Source of the DNA: Symbioplanes lichenis | GTDB taxonomy: Bacteria > Actinomycetota > Actinomycetes > Mycobacteriales > Micromonosporaceae | Assembly (NCBI RefSeq): GCF_030709675.1 | Contig: NZ_JAUZQD010000003.1 | Coordinates: forward strand, 186,001-250,000 | DNA length: 64,000 nt | Direction of reading: 5' to 3' | Part shown: one piece after another, positions 33,945 to 41,852 of the stretch | Layout of the letters: every line of letters starts with the position of its first letter | How positions within the stretch are numbered: position 1 is the first letter of the stretch | The notes under the pieces: generated by a model | Seen by the model: the letters and a program-made list of their open reading frames with translations, nothing else | Database searches by the model: none | Told to the model about the DNA's origin: nothing | Translations under genes and position numbers: made by a program

Positions 33945-35087
33945 ATGGCTGAGCTGGACTCTCAGGCGCTGGGCGACCGCATTCGCGCAGCGCGCAGGCG
34001 TGCTGATCTGAGCCAGGATGATCTCGGCCGGGCGATAGGACTCGAGCGCACCATCGTCAATCGCATCGAGAGCGGCATCCGCAGAGTCACGGCGCTCGAG
34101 CTCTCAGACATCGCGGCCGCGATCGGTGTCCGCATGTCGACATTCTTCGAAGAGCCGCCTCCCGCGCTCGTCGTGCACCGATCCAGCCAGGGGCTCGACA
34201 CCGCGGACTCCCAGATCGACGCCATGCTCGCCGGGTTCGCCGCCGATGTCGAGTTCGTCGCTTCCCTGGGCGGGACCGATCTGGGGCTGGACGGCGACGG
34301 AGCCGTCCGGGCCATCGATCCGCGGGTCCCGGCGAACGGCGCCGAGGCGGAGGAGCTCGCTCGCGTGGCCCGTGACGTGATGAATCTGTCCGGGAAAGAG
34401 CCGGTCCGAAGACTCGTCGAAAGTGTCTCCGCCGCCGGACTCCTGGTGTTTTCTCGCGACATCGGCAAGGACACCGCGGACGCCGGCACGATTCTGCTGC
34501 GGGCCGGAGGGGTCAGCCTCGTCAACAGCCACATGAAAGTCGGACGGCGTCGACTCGCGCTGGCCCACGAGTTCGGCCACTACCTGATCGGGGACGCTTA
34601 CACCGTCGACTGGCGCGTAGCGGAACACGGAGACAACGCCGTACCCCTGGAGTCGCGTCTCGATCGTTTCGCCCGCGCGCTTCTGCTGCCGGAGGACGCG
34701 GTCAGGGCGAGGTGGCCGGAGGCCGTGGCTCGTCTCGAGGAGCGTGAAGCGGCGATCCTGGTGGCCAGCGAGTTCCGGGTCGACATGGCGACTCTCGCCA
34801 CCCGGTTGCGGGAGCTGGATCTGGCCGATGCCGAGACCGCGGCCGCGGTGCGCCGATGCCGGACCACTCAGGCGGACATCGTCGAGCTGAACCTGCACGT
34901 GCCCTTGGAGGAGATGCGGGGAACCACCGTTCCGCGATCGTTCGCGCGTGCGATCCTCCGGCTCGTGCGCGAGGAGCGCCTCAGTCACGAGCGGGCGTTG
35001 GACCTGTTGCAGGGGACCTTCGACGAAGCGGATCTGCCGGCCCCGCGTGAGCGTCGCGCCGATGAGATCTGGAAGTTCGTGTCGTGA
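33945..35087 (+). CDS. XRE-family HTH / ImmA-IrrE metallopeptidase fusion
   Basis: 380 aa. N-terminal HTH (LSQDDLGRAIGLERTIVNRIE, residues ~22-43), then an ImmA/IrrE-type zinc peptidase with HEFGH at 208-212. Such fusions act as regulators that cleave or sense a partner, and as antitoxin-like halves of toxin-antitoxin modules. It overlaps the PIN-like gene (GTGA), strongly suggesting a two-gene addiction or defence module. Base composition is slightly below the surrounding average. Confidence 0.88.
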   Translation: MAELDSQALGDRIRAARRRADLSQDDLGRAIGLERTIVNRIESGIRRVTALELSDIAAAIGVRMSTFFEEPPPALVVHRSSQGLDTADSQIDAMLAGFAADVEFVASLGGTDLGLDGDGAVRAIDPRVPANGAEAEELARVARDVMNLSGKEPVRRLVESVSAAGLLVFSRDIGKDTADAGTILLRAGGVSLVNSHMKVGRRRLALAHEFGHYLIGDAYTVDWRVAEHGDNAVPLESRLDRFARALLLPEDAVRARWPEAVARLEEREAAILVASEFRVDMATLATRLRELDLADAETAAAVRRCRTTQADIVELNLHVPLEEMRGTTVPRSFARAILRLVREERLSHERALDLLQGTFDEADLPAPRERRADEIWKFVS

Positions 35088-35638
35088 GGGTCCCCAAGGA
35101 CGCGCAGGTCTTCGACACCGGTCCGCTGCGGCATTTCGCAGCCAACGGATGGCTGGGCGTCCTGAGGTTCCTCGCGGGTGATCGCCCCGTCTACATCCCC
35201 GATGTCGTCGAACGCGAGCTCCGCAATGCTTCTGCCCACGTCCCGGCTGTGCACTCGGTGCTCGAAGCCGAGTGGATCAGGGTCCATCGCTCGTCGGACC
35301 TGAGCTTCCTGGAGGCATTCGCGCACTACGCCGATCGTCTGGCCGTCGGTGACAAGAATCTGGGCGAGTGCGGGGTTCTCGCCATGGGGCAGGTCTACGG
35401 CTGCGAGGTGGTGCTGGACGATGCGGCGCCCCGCGTGATCGCCGATGAGAAAGGGATCAGAGTCACCGCCACCGTTCCTCTGTTGTGCGCGGGAATTCAG
35501 GCTCGTCAGCTCACGACGATCATGGTGGAAGCCTTGGCGGACGATCTGCTGGAGAGCAAGTATTTCCTGCCCTTCGGCCGTGGTGGTTTTCGTCAGCACG
35601 TCTTGGAGAACGGGCTGCTGGACTACGACGAGCTCTGA
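35084..35638 (+). CDS. PIN-like domain protein, probable toxin partner
   Basis: 184 aa from GTG at 35084. The start resembles a PIN RNase: VFDTGPLRHFA (D11), IPDVVERELRNA (E43/E45), GDKNLGECGVLA (E95) and VVLDDAAPR (D112/D113), giving the four acidic metal ligands in order. Translationally coupled to the XRE-ImmA/IrrE gene. Likely ribonuclease toxin of a type II-like pair; the antitoxin being a metallopeptidase fusion is less common. Confidence 0.75.
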   Translation: MRVPKDAQVFDTGPLRHFAANGWLGVLRFLAGDRPVYIPDVVERELRNASAHVPAVHSVLEAEWIRVHRSSDLSFLEAFAHYADRLAVGDKNLGECGVLAMGQVYGCEVVLDDAAPRVIADEKGIRVTATVPLLCAGIQARQLTTIMVEALADDLLESKYFLPFGRGGFRQHVLENGLLDYDEL

Positions 35639-35647
35639 TCGGGAGGC

Positions 35648-36382
35648 TCAGGAGCGGGCGAGGGTGCGGCTGATGCCCTGGGCGGCGACCTGGAGGGCGG
35701 CGACCAGCTTGGGGCGTTCGCGGCGGAGGGTGGGGACGACGATGCCGAGGGCGGCGACCACCTCGTCGGCGGGGCCGCGGACCGGGACGGCCACCGAGCA
35801 GGCGCCGAGGCTCATCTCCTCGCCCGTCGTGGCGTAGCCCTCGGCGCGGATGCGGCGCACCTGGGCGAGCAGCCGGGCCGGCTCGGTGACCGTGTAGGGC
35901 GTGATGCGGGTCAGGCGGGCCAGGGCCGCGGCCACCACGTCGTCCGGCGCGTGGGCCAGCAGGACCTTGCCGACCCCCGTGGCGTGCAGGGGCAGGCGGG
36001 AGCCGACGTCGCTGACGATGGGGACCGACACGTGGCCGGCCAGCCGGTCGATGTAGAGGGCCTCGGCGCCGTCGCGGACGGCCAGGTGGACCGTGGCGAG
36101 CGTGGCGCCGTAGAGGTCGTGCAGGAAGGGTGATGCCGCCTGGCGCAGGCCGGTCCGCATCGGGGCGAGCAGGCCGAGGTCCCACAGGCGCCGGCCGATG
36201 ACGTACTCGCCGTCGGGCCGGCGGTCCAGGGCGCCGCAGCGGCGCAGGTCGGCGACCAGCCGGTGGGCCGTGGCCAGGGGCAGGCCGGCGCGGCGGGCCA
36301 GGGCGCTCAGGGTGAGGCTGCGGTGGCCGGCGTCGAACGCGCCGAGCAGGTCGAACACCCGGGAGGTGACGGTGGCGCCCAC
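35648..36382 (-). CDS. IclR family transcriptional regulator
   Basis: 244 aa from GTG at 36382 with AAGGAG four bases upstream; a longer frame extends into the divergent promoter and is less likely. HTH LTLSALARRAGLPLATAHRLVADL, then the IclR effector domain (LHATGVGKVLLAH, EMSLGACSVAVPVRG). Divergent from pcaHG, hence the probable protocatechuate-pathway regulator (PcaR/PcaU type). Palindrome TTCCG-N5-CGGAA lies just upstream of its start. Confidence 0.92.
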   Translation of the reverse strand: MGATVTSRVFDLLGAFDAGHRSLTLSALARRAGLPLATAHRLVADLRRCGALDRRPDGEYVIGRRLWDLGLLAPMRTGLRQAASPFLHDLYGATLATVHLAVRDGAEALYIDRLAGHVSVPIVSDVGSRLPLHATGVGKVLLAHAPDDVVAAALARLTRITPYTVTEPARLLAQVRRIRAEGYATTGEEMSLGACSVAVPVRGPADEVVAALGIVVPTLRRERPKLVAALQVAAQGISRTLARS

Positions 36383-36390
36383 CGCGCTCC

Positions 36391-36405
36391 TTCCGTTCAG
36401 CGGAA
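36391..36405. promoter_or_regulatory. Palindrome in iclR-pcaH gap, candidate IclR operator
   Basis: TTCCG-TTCAG-CGGAA is a perfect 5-bp inverted repeat with a 5-bp centre, placed 9 bp before the iclR start and 45 bp before pcaH. Its left half overlaps the iclR ribosome site, consistent with autorepression. Confidence 0.5.
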
Positions 36406-36449
36406 GGCAAGTATCGCGCCGGGCCGCGAAAAAACCTAGCGTCACGCGG

Positions 36450-37184
36450 GTGACCACTCAGGCCGACATCAGCGCGGAGATCGCGGCGCTGGCCGGGCAA
36501 CCGGGGGAGCAGCCGCGCAAGGACTACCCGCCCTATCGCAGCAGCGTGCTGCGGCATCCGGCGCAGGAGCCGGTGCTCGCCGACCCGGAGGGCGTCGAGT
36601 TGTGGGCGCCCGCCTTCGGGCACCGGGACGTCGACGACGCCGAGGCGAACCTGACGAACCGGCATCCCGGCGAGCCGATCGGGGAGCGGATGGTCGTCAC
36701 CGGCCGGGTGCTCGACGGGCAGGGCCGGCCGGTGGCGCACCAGCTGGTCGAGATCTGGCAGGCCAACGCGGCCGGCCGCTACTGGCACCAGCGCGACCAG
36801 CATCCGGCCCCGCTCGACCCCAACTTCACCGGCGCGGGGCGGTGCCTGACGGCGGCGGACGGCACGTATCGGTTCCTGACGATCAAGCCGGGGCCCTATC
36901 CGTGGCGCAACCACGGCAACGCGTGGCGGCCGGCGCACATCCACTTCTCGCTGTTCGGCACCGATTTCACGCAGCGGCTCGTGACGCAGATGTACTTCCC
37001 GGGCGACCCGCTCTTCGACCTCGACCCGATCTATCAGTCGATCACCGACCCCCAGGCCAGAAACGCACTGCTTGCCGCGTACGACCACGAGGTGACCGCC
37101 CCGGAGTACAGCACCGGGTACCGCTGGGACATCGTGCTGACCGGGAGCCACCGCACTCCCTTCGAACCTGGGGAGGCGCCGTGA
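36450..37184 (+). CDS. pcaH: Protocatechuate 3,4-dioxygenase beta subunit
   Basis: 244 aa from GTG at 36450. Intradiol ring-cleaving non-haem iron enzyme, converting protocatechuate to 3-carboxy-cis,cis-muconate. The iron ligands are all present: Y111 (AGRYWHQ), Y150 (KPGPYPW), H163 and H165 (PAHIHFS); the 39-, 13- and 2-residue spacings equal those of the Pseudomonas enzyme (Y408/Y447/H460/H462). Overlaps pcaG (GTGA). Confidence 0.96.
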   Translation: MTTQADISAEIAALAGQPGEQPRKDYPPYRSSVLRHPAQEPVLADPEGVELWAPAFGHRDVDDAEANLTNRHPGEPIGERMVVTGRVLDGQGRPVAHQLVEIWQANAAGRYWHQRDQHPAPLDPNFTGAGRCLTAADGTYRFLTIKPGPYPWRNHGNAWRPAHIHFSLFGTDFTQRLVTQMYFPGDPLFDLDPIYQSITDPQARNALLAAYDHEVTAPEYSTGYRWDIVLTGSHRTPFEPGEAP

Positions 37185-37702
37185 TCCCGGCCCCGGGGCA
37201 GACCGTCGGCCCGTTCTTCCACCTCGGTCTCCCGTACGCGGGGGGCAATGAGCTGGTCCCCCCGGCCGACCCGGCGGCGATCCGCCTGGGCGGGCGGGTC
37301 CTCGACGGTGACGGCCACGGCGTGCCGGACGCCCTGATCGAGATCTGGCAGGCCGGCCCGGACGGGAAGGTCGTGCGCGAGCCCGGCTCCTTGCGCCGCG
37401 ACGGCTGGACCTTCACCGGCTGGGGGAGGACGGCGACCGAGGCCGACGGCAGCTACTGGTTCTCCACGTACGCCCCGGGCGGTCCGGTGCCGTTCTTCGC
37501 GGTGACCGTCTTCGCGCGCGGGCTGCTCGACCGGCTCTTCACCCGCGCTTATCTGCCGGACCCCGACCCGGCCGACCCGTTCCTCGCCGCCCTGCCACCC
37601 GCGCGGCGCGCCACGCTGATCTGCGCGCCGCAACCGCGCGGGCTGCACTTCGACATCCGCCTCCAGGGCGACGACGAGACGGTGTTCCTGGCTTACCGCT
37701 GA
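37181..37702 (+). CDS. pcaG: Protocatechuate 3,4-dioxygenase alpha subunit
   Basis: 173 aa from GTG at 37181. Structural partner of PcaH: QTVGPFFHLGL start, then LIEIWQAGPDGK and HFDIRLQGDDETVF end. It lacks the beta-subunit iron ligands, as expected. No pcaB, pcaC, pcaD or later pathway genes are nearby; an SDR gene follows convergently with a 10-bp overlap, so the rest of the beta-ketoadipate pathway must be elsewhere. Confidence 0.95.
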   Translation: MIPAPGQTVGPFFHLGLPYAGGNELVPPADPAAIRLGGRVLDGDGHGVPDALIEIWQAGPDGKVVREPGSLRRDGWTFTGWGRTATEADGSYWFSTYAPGGPVPFFAVTVFARGLLDRLFTRAYLPDPDPADPFLAALPPARRATLICAPQPRGLHFDIRLQGDDETVFLAYR

Positions 37703-38574
37703 ATGTTCTCGAGGTCGTCGAGCAGGCTCGGGCAGACCGGCTTCCAGCCGAGCTGCTCCTGGGTGTACGCGCTGGTGGCGGGCTGGTCGGCGGCGAAGAT
37801 CGGGCCGATGGGGCCGAAGGTCTCCGTGGGCACCGGCCGCACCGGGAGCTCCAGGCGGCGGCCGATGACCTCGGCGATCGCCCGGACCTCGTCGCCCTCG
37901 TCGGCGACGGCGTGCCAGACCGTGCCGCCGGGGGCCTGCTCCAGGGCCAGCCGGAAGAGCGCGGCGGCGTCCCGGGCGTGGACGGCCGGCCAGCGCTGGG
38001 CGCCGTCCCCCGGGTAGCCGGAGACGCCGGTCTGACGGGCGATCTGGGTGAGCAGGCCCGCGAAGCCGCCGTCGCCGTTCTCGTGCACGGTCCGGGGCAG
38101 GCGCACGGCGGAGACCCGCACGCCGCGGGCGGCCAGTTCGAGCGCGGCGACGACCGTGCTGCCGCGGCTGCCCACCGGCCCGTCGGTCGAGGTGGGGTCC
38201 TGCTCGGTGGAGGCCCGGCCCGGGATCCAGGGCGTGCCCGAGACCACGACGAAGGGCCGGTCGCTGCTGGCCAGCTCCTCGCCGAGGGTGGTGATGGCCG
38301 CGCCTTCCTCGGCGAGGTTGCGCTCGAGGGCCTCGGGGCTGCTGAAGTCGTTGCCGAAGGCCAGGTGGATGACGCCGTCGGCCCGGGCGGCGCCGGTGCG
38401 CAGGACGTCGAGGTCGGCGAGGCCGCCGCGGAGGACCTCGGCGCCCGCCTCCGTGGCCTTGGCCGCCGAGGCGTCGGAGCGGGCGAGCGCGAGGACGGTG
38501 TGGCCGTGGCCGAGCAGCTCGGCGACGACGGCGGTGCCGATCAGGCCGGTGCCGCCGGTGATGAAGACATGCAT
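37693..38574 (-). CDS. NAD(P)-dependent SDR (extended, epimerase-like)
   Basis: 293 aa from ATG at 38574, GGGAG ribosome site six bases upstream. N-terminal FITGGTGLIGTAVV Rossmann motif and acting on an unknown substrate; typical active-site YxxxK is not apparent, as in many atypical extended SDRs of the NmrA/YbjT type. Divergent from a TetR gene that very likely represses it through two palindromes between the genes. Confidence 0.85.
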   Translation of the reverse strand: MHVFITGGTGLIGTAVVAELLGHGHTVLALARSDASAAKATEAGAEVLRGGLADLDVLRTGAARADGVIHLAFGNDFSSPEALERNLAEEGAAITTLGEELASSDRPFVVVSGTPWIPGRASTEQDPTSTDGPVGSRGSTVVAALELAARGVRVSAVRLPRTVHENGDGGFAGLLTQIARQTGVSGYPGDGAQRWPAVHARDAAALFRLALEQAPGGTVWHAVADEGDEVRAIAEVIGRRLELPVRPVPTETFGPIGPIFAADQPATSAYTQEQLGWKPVCPSLLDDLENIQR

Positions 38575-38590
38575 GGAACGCTCCCGCACG

Positions 38591-38614
38591 GTGATGGGAC
38601 TCTTGTCCCGTCAC
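38591..38614. promoter_or_regulatory. TetR operator 1
   Basis: GTGATGGGACTCTTGTCCCGTCAC is an interrupted palindrome (GTGA-GGGAC / GTCCC-TCAC) around a 4-bp centre TCTT. It covers the probable SDR promoter and is repeated 33 bp away. Confidence 0.7.
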
Positions 38615-38623
38615 GCTACCACG

Positions 38624-38647
38624 ATGACGGGACAAAGGTCCCGTCAC
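38624..38647. promoter_or_regulatory. TetR operator 2
   Basis: A second palindrome, TGACGGGAC-AAAG-GTCCCGTCA, has the same GGGAC-N4-GTCCC core. The centres of the two sites are 33 bp apart, about three helical turns, so two regulator dimers would sit on the same face of the DNA. Confidence 0.7.
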
Positions 38648-38659
38648 TATGATGGGGGC

Positions 38660-39229
38660 ATGGCTCGCTGGGAACCCGGAGCGCGGGAGCGTCTCGTCGT
38701 GGCCGCCGTCGACCTGTTCGTCGAGCAGGGCTACGACGCGACCACGGTCGCGCAGATCGCCGAGCGGGCCGGCGTCACGAAGAGCACCTTCTTCCGGCAT
38801 TTCCCCGACAAGCGGGAGCTGCTGGTCGCCGGGCAGGAGACGCTGAGCCGGCTGCTGGCCGAGGGCATCGCCGAGGCGCCCGCGGAGGCCGCCCCGCTCG
38901 CGGCGGTCGCAGCCGGGCTCGAGCGCGCGTCGAGCGCGATGGGGCCGCTCAACAAGGAGATCGGCCCCCGGATCAAGGCGGCGGTGGCCGCCAGCGCCGA
39001 GCTGCAGGAGCGCGACGCCCTCAAGAGCGTCGGGATGGCGGCCGCGATGACGGCCGCGCTCGTCGCGCGGGGCGTGCCCGACCCGGTCGCGGCGCTCGCG
39101 AGCGAGCTCGGCGTGCTGGCGTTCAAGCGCGGCTTCGCCGAGTGGTCGGTGAGTGAGAAGGACGACCTCGCCCCGTACGCGCTGGCGGCGCTCGGCGAGC
39201 TGCGCGCGGCGAGCGCCGCCCTGGGCTGA
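38660..39229 (+). CDS. TetR family repressor
   Basis: 189 aa. HTH in residues ~10-55 (VEQGYDATTVAQIAERAGVTK, FFRHFPDKRELL), C-terminal ligand domain helical and Ala-rich. ATG at 38660 with a GGGGG-rich leader. Divergent from the SDR gene; twin operators overlap both promoters, so it should repress itself and the SDR gene until its ligand binds. Confidence 0.92.
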   Translation: MARWEPGARERLVVAAVDLFVEQGYDATTVAQIAERAGVTKSTFFRHFPDKRELLVAGQETLSRLLAEGIAEAPAEAAPLAAVAAGLERASSAMGPLNKEIGPRIKAAVAASAELQERDALKSVGMAAAMTAALVARGVPDPVAALASELGVLAFKRGFAEWSVSEKDDLAPYALAALGELRAASAALG

Positions 39230-39230
39230 G

Positions 39231-40262
39231 TCACGCCGGGATGCGACAGCCCAGCTGCACCCGGGTCCCCGTGCCGTCGGTGAGCAGGGCGACGCTGGTG
39301 CACACCCGCCGGATCAGCGACAGCCCCCAGCCCGTCGACCAGTCGCTCTCCGGGTCCGGCACCCGCCGCTCGGCCAGCGCGTCCTGCGGGATGCCGGTGC
39401 CCTGGTCGGTGATCTCGCACCAGAGCGTGCCGCGGGCCCGCCAGAGCAGCAGCTGCCCGAGCCCGCCGCCGTGGCAGATCGCGTTGGTCGCGGCGGCGTG
39501 CACGGCCAGCAGGAAACGGTGCAGGTCGGCCCCGGTGAGACCCTGACCGAGGCCGGCGGCGCGGACCTGCCGGCGCAGAGTGGCCAGCTGGGCCGGCCCG
39601 AACCAGCGGATCAGGAGGGCCTGGCCCTCGGGGCCGCCGCCGGGGACCGGTGGCGGCTCGTCGCTCACGGCCGCGCCCGGGCGCCGGGCCGCCCCGAAGA
39701 CCCCGGTCAGGTCGAGTTCGTGCTGCTCGAGGGCGAGCAGCTCGGCGATCGCGGCCGCGAAGGCGGTGGCCTCGGCCTGGTGGTCGTCGGCCCAGCGGCC
39801 GGGGGCCCGCCGATAGAGGTCGAGGGCGCCGGCGTGGTGGACCCCACCGGCGTGCAGCGGCAGCGCGTGCACCGCCCGGGCCCCGGCCTCCAGGGCGCCC
39901 TCGGTGAAGCGCGGCCAGCGTCGGTGCCACGGCTGCGCACCCAGGTCAGGGGCCAGCAGGGCGGTGCGGCGGGCGGTCACGTCGCGGCACGGGCCCTCGT
40001 CGAGGACGTACTGCAGCGCCTCCAGACGAGCGCTGGGCGTGTCGCTGCTGTAGCGGATCGGCGGGCGCTCGTGCTGCGGCCCGCCCGCGGACAGACCCAG
40101 CCCGGAGATGCCCGGCATGAGCGCCGGTCCCGCTCGCAGCAGGTGGTTCACGTTCGGCCCGTACGCGCCCACGAGCGCCCACACGCGTTCGACGAACCGT
40201 TCCCGTACGACCGGATCGTCGAGGCGCACCGGCTGCTGGGCGTGGCTGTCCCTGGCGGTCAT
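39231..40262 (-). CDS. GAF plus RsbW-like HATPase regulatory protein
   Basis: 343 aa. N-terminal GAF-like sensor (about residues 25-170: EALQYVLDEGPCRDV is the common actinomycete form), then an anti-sigma-factor-kinase-like HATPase: N-box HAAATNAICHGG, EITDQGTGIP and STGWGLSLIRRVC. It lacks a HisKA dimerisation domain, so it would be a serine kinase/anti-sigma regulator. Convergent with TetR; a STAS antagonist gene at 54741 could be a partner type but is far away. Confidence 0.82.
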   Translation of the reverse strand: MTARDSHAQQPVRLDDPVVRERFVERVWALVGAYGPNVNHLLRAGPALMPGISGLGLSAGGPQHERPPIRYSSDTPSARLEALQYVLDEGPCRDVTARRTALLAPDLGAQPWHRRWPRFTEGALEAGARAVHALPLHAGGVHHAGALDLYRRAPGRWADDHQAEATAFAAAIAELLALEQHELDLTGVFGAARRPGAAVSDEPPPVPGGGPEGQALLIRWFGPAQLATLRRQVRAAGLGQGLTGADLHRFLLAVHAAATNAICHGGGLGQLLLWRARGTLWCEITDQGTGIPQDALAERRVPDPESDWSTGWGLSLIRRVCTSVALLTDGTGTRVQLGCRIPA

Positions 40263-40464
40263 GCTCCGGACCTCGGCAGACGTCGCTGTATCTGACGATT
40301 CGTACGCTATAGCCGGGATGCGCGTGCTGGACAGGGGTGGTCTTGAATCGTTTCGCAGATGACGGGTCCTCTTTCGTTTCCTGCGTGGTGCAAATAGTTA
40401 CCGGCGTGGGAGGGTGGACCACGCGAGCGGAGCAGCCCGGCCCACAATCCGGCGGAGGACCGCA

Positions 40465-41433
40465 ATGTCAAGCCGCGAAGTGCAGCGTCACGAGGTGTCC
40501 ACCACGGACCGCGAGGTCGCCGCGGAAGCGCTCAACCGCATCGTGGCGCACCGCCCGCGGGTCTCCTTCGACCAGCAGGCTGGGGTGCGCTTCCTCGTCC
40601 GCACGGCGACCCACGGATCGCTCGGCGCCGACCTGATCCGCATCGAGAACGGCAGCTACGCGTCGTTCACCCCGCCGACCGACACCGTGCTGGCGGGGTT
40701 CGTCGCCGCCGGGACGGGCCGCCTCGGCCACCCGGGCGGCGAGGTGTCGCTGGGCCGGGACGACGCCATGCTGGGTCCGGTGGGCCGGGCCTTCGAGGCA
40801 GAGTTCGCCCACCCGGCGGTGGTGCTGGTGCGGCTGCCGTTCGCCACGGTCGCGCGGGTGGCCGAGGAGCTGACCGGGCTGCTCGCCGCCGAGCTGCGCT
40901 TCGACGGGATGTCCGCGGTGTCCCCGGCGATGCGCCGGCACTGGGTGGGCACCGCCGGCTATCTCCACCGCCAGCTCGTGGACACCCGGCAGGAGCTGCC
41001 GGAGCTGGTGGTGGGCCAGCTTGAGCGGCTGGTCGCGACGGCGCTGATCACGACGTTCCCCAACACGACCATGACCGCGGCCCGGCTGCCCGCCTCGGGC
41101 GACGCCGCGCCGTCCGTGGTGCGGCGCGCGGTGGCCTATGTCGACGGTCACGCCGACCAGCCGCTGACCGTCACCGAGATCGCGGCGGCGGCCGGCGTCG
41201 GGGCGCGGGCGCTGCAGGTCGCGTTCCGGCGCCATCTGGACACCACGCCGATGGCCTACCTGCGCCGGGTCCGCCGCGAGTACGCCCACCGGGACCTGCG
41301 CGCCGCGAACCCGGCCGACGGCACGACGGTCACCGGGATCGCGCGGCGGTGGGGCTTCACGGACGTGAGCCGCTTCTCGGCCGCGTACCGGGAGTCCTAC
41401 GGCCAGAGTCCGAGCCACACGCTGCGCACCTGA
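40465..41433 (+). CDS. AraC family transcriptional regulator
   Basis: 322 aa from ATG at 40465 with GGAGGA upstream. N-terminal AraC-binding-like domain (sensor, about residues 40-190) and C-terminal double HTH: LTVTEIAAAAGVGARALQVAFRRHL and VTGIARRWGFTDVSRFSAAYRESYGQSPSHTL. The organisation is that of the AraC-ligand-binding-like type in actinomycetes. No clear target; followed by a PadR gene. Confidence 0.92.
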   Translation: MSSREVQRHEVSTTDREVAAEALNRIVAHRPRVSFDQQAGVRFLVRTATHGSLGADLIRIENGSYASFTPPTDTVLAGFVAAGTGRLGHPGGEVSLGRDDAMLGPVGRAFEAEFAHPAVVLVRLPFATVARVAEELTGLLAAELRFDGMSAVSPAMRRHWVGTAGYLHRQLVDTRQELPELVVGQLERLVATALITTFPNTTMTAARLPASGDAAPSVVRRAVAYVDGHADQPLTVTEIAAAAGVGARALQVAFRRHLDTTPMAYLRRVRREYAHRDLRAANPADGTTVTGIARRWGFTDVSRFSAAYRESYGQSPSHTLRT

Positions 41434-41450
41434 CATCGACCGCGACCGAG

Positions 41451-41464
41451 ATACTTTGTTGTAT
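41451..41464. promoter_or_regulatory. Palindrome before padR, candidate PadR operator
   Basis: ATAC-TTTGTT-GTAT is an inverted repeat with 4-bp arms and a 6-bp centre, ~40 bp before the PadR start. The region also holds GTGTGTGAGACAC and is AT-rich for this genome, consistent with a promoter. PadR proteins bind short palindromes of this scale. Confidence 0.4.
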
Positions 41465-41504
41465 CGCGTTGCCATAGTGTGTGAGACACAGTATTGTTCT
41501 CGAC

Positions 41505-41852
41505 ATGACAAGCGACGCGACGCTCTCTCAGCATCTGCAGGAGTTGCGCCGCGGCACCGTCGTCGTCGCCAGCCTCACCGTGCTCCGCACCCCGGGATAC
41601 GGATATGCGCTGCTGGAGACGTTGAGCGCGGCCGGCTTCGAGGTGGAGGCCAACACGCTCTATCCCTTGCTGCGCCGGCTCGAGTCCCAGGGCCTGCTCA
41701 CCAGCGAGTGGAACACCGACGAGGCCCGGCCGCGCAAGTTCTACCGGACCACCGAGCAGGGCGACGCGGTCGCGACCGCCCTGCGCACCGAATGGACCCG
41801 GCTCGACCGGGCCGTCACCGACCTGGGCACGACCACTGGGGAGCGCACATGA
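41505..41852 (+). CDS. PadR family transcriptional regulator
   Basis: 115 aa from ATG at 41505. Winged helix typical of PadR: LRRGTVVVASLTVLRTPGYGYALL, EANTLYPLLRRLESQGLL, RKFYRTTEQG. The small PadR subfamily lacks the long C-terminal dimer domain. Overlaps the next gene (ATGA). Probably regulates its own operon, acting as repressor of the HAAS membrane protein. Confidence 0.92.
   Translation: MTSDATLSQHLQELRRGTVVVASLTVLRTPGYGYALLETLSAAGFEVEANTLYPLLRRLESQGLLTSEWNTDEARPRKFYRTTEQGDAVATALRTEWTRLDRAVTDLGTTTGERT

Noticed and set aside
35639..35647. Terminator between PIN-like and IclR genes
   Set aside because: Only 9 bp separate the stop codons and no hairpin is visible.
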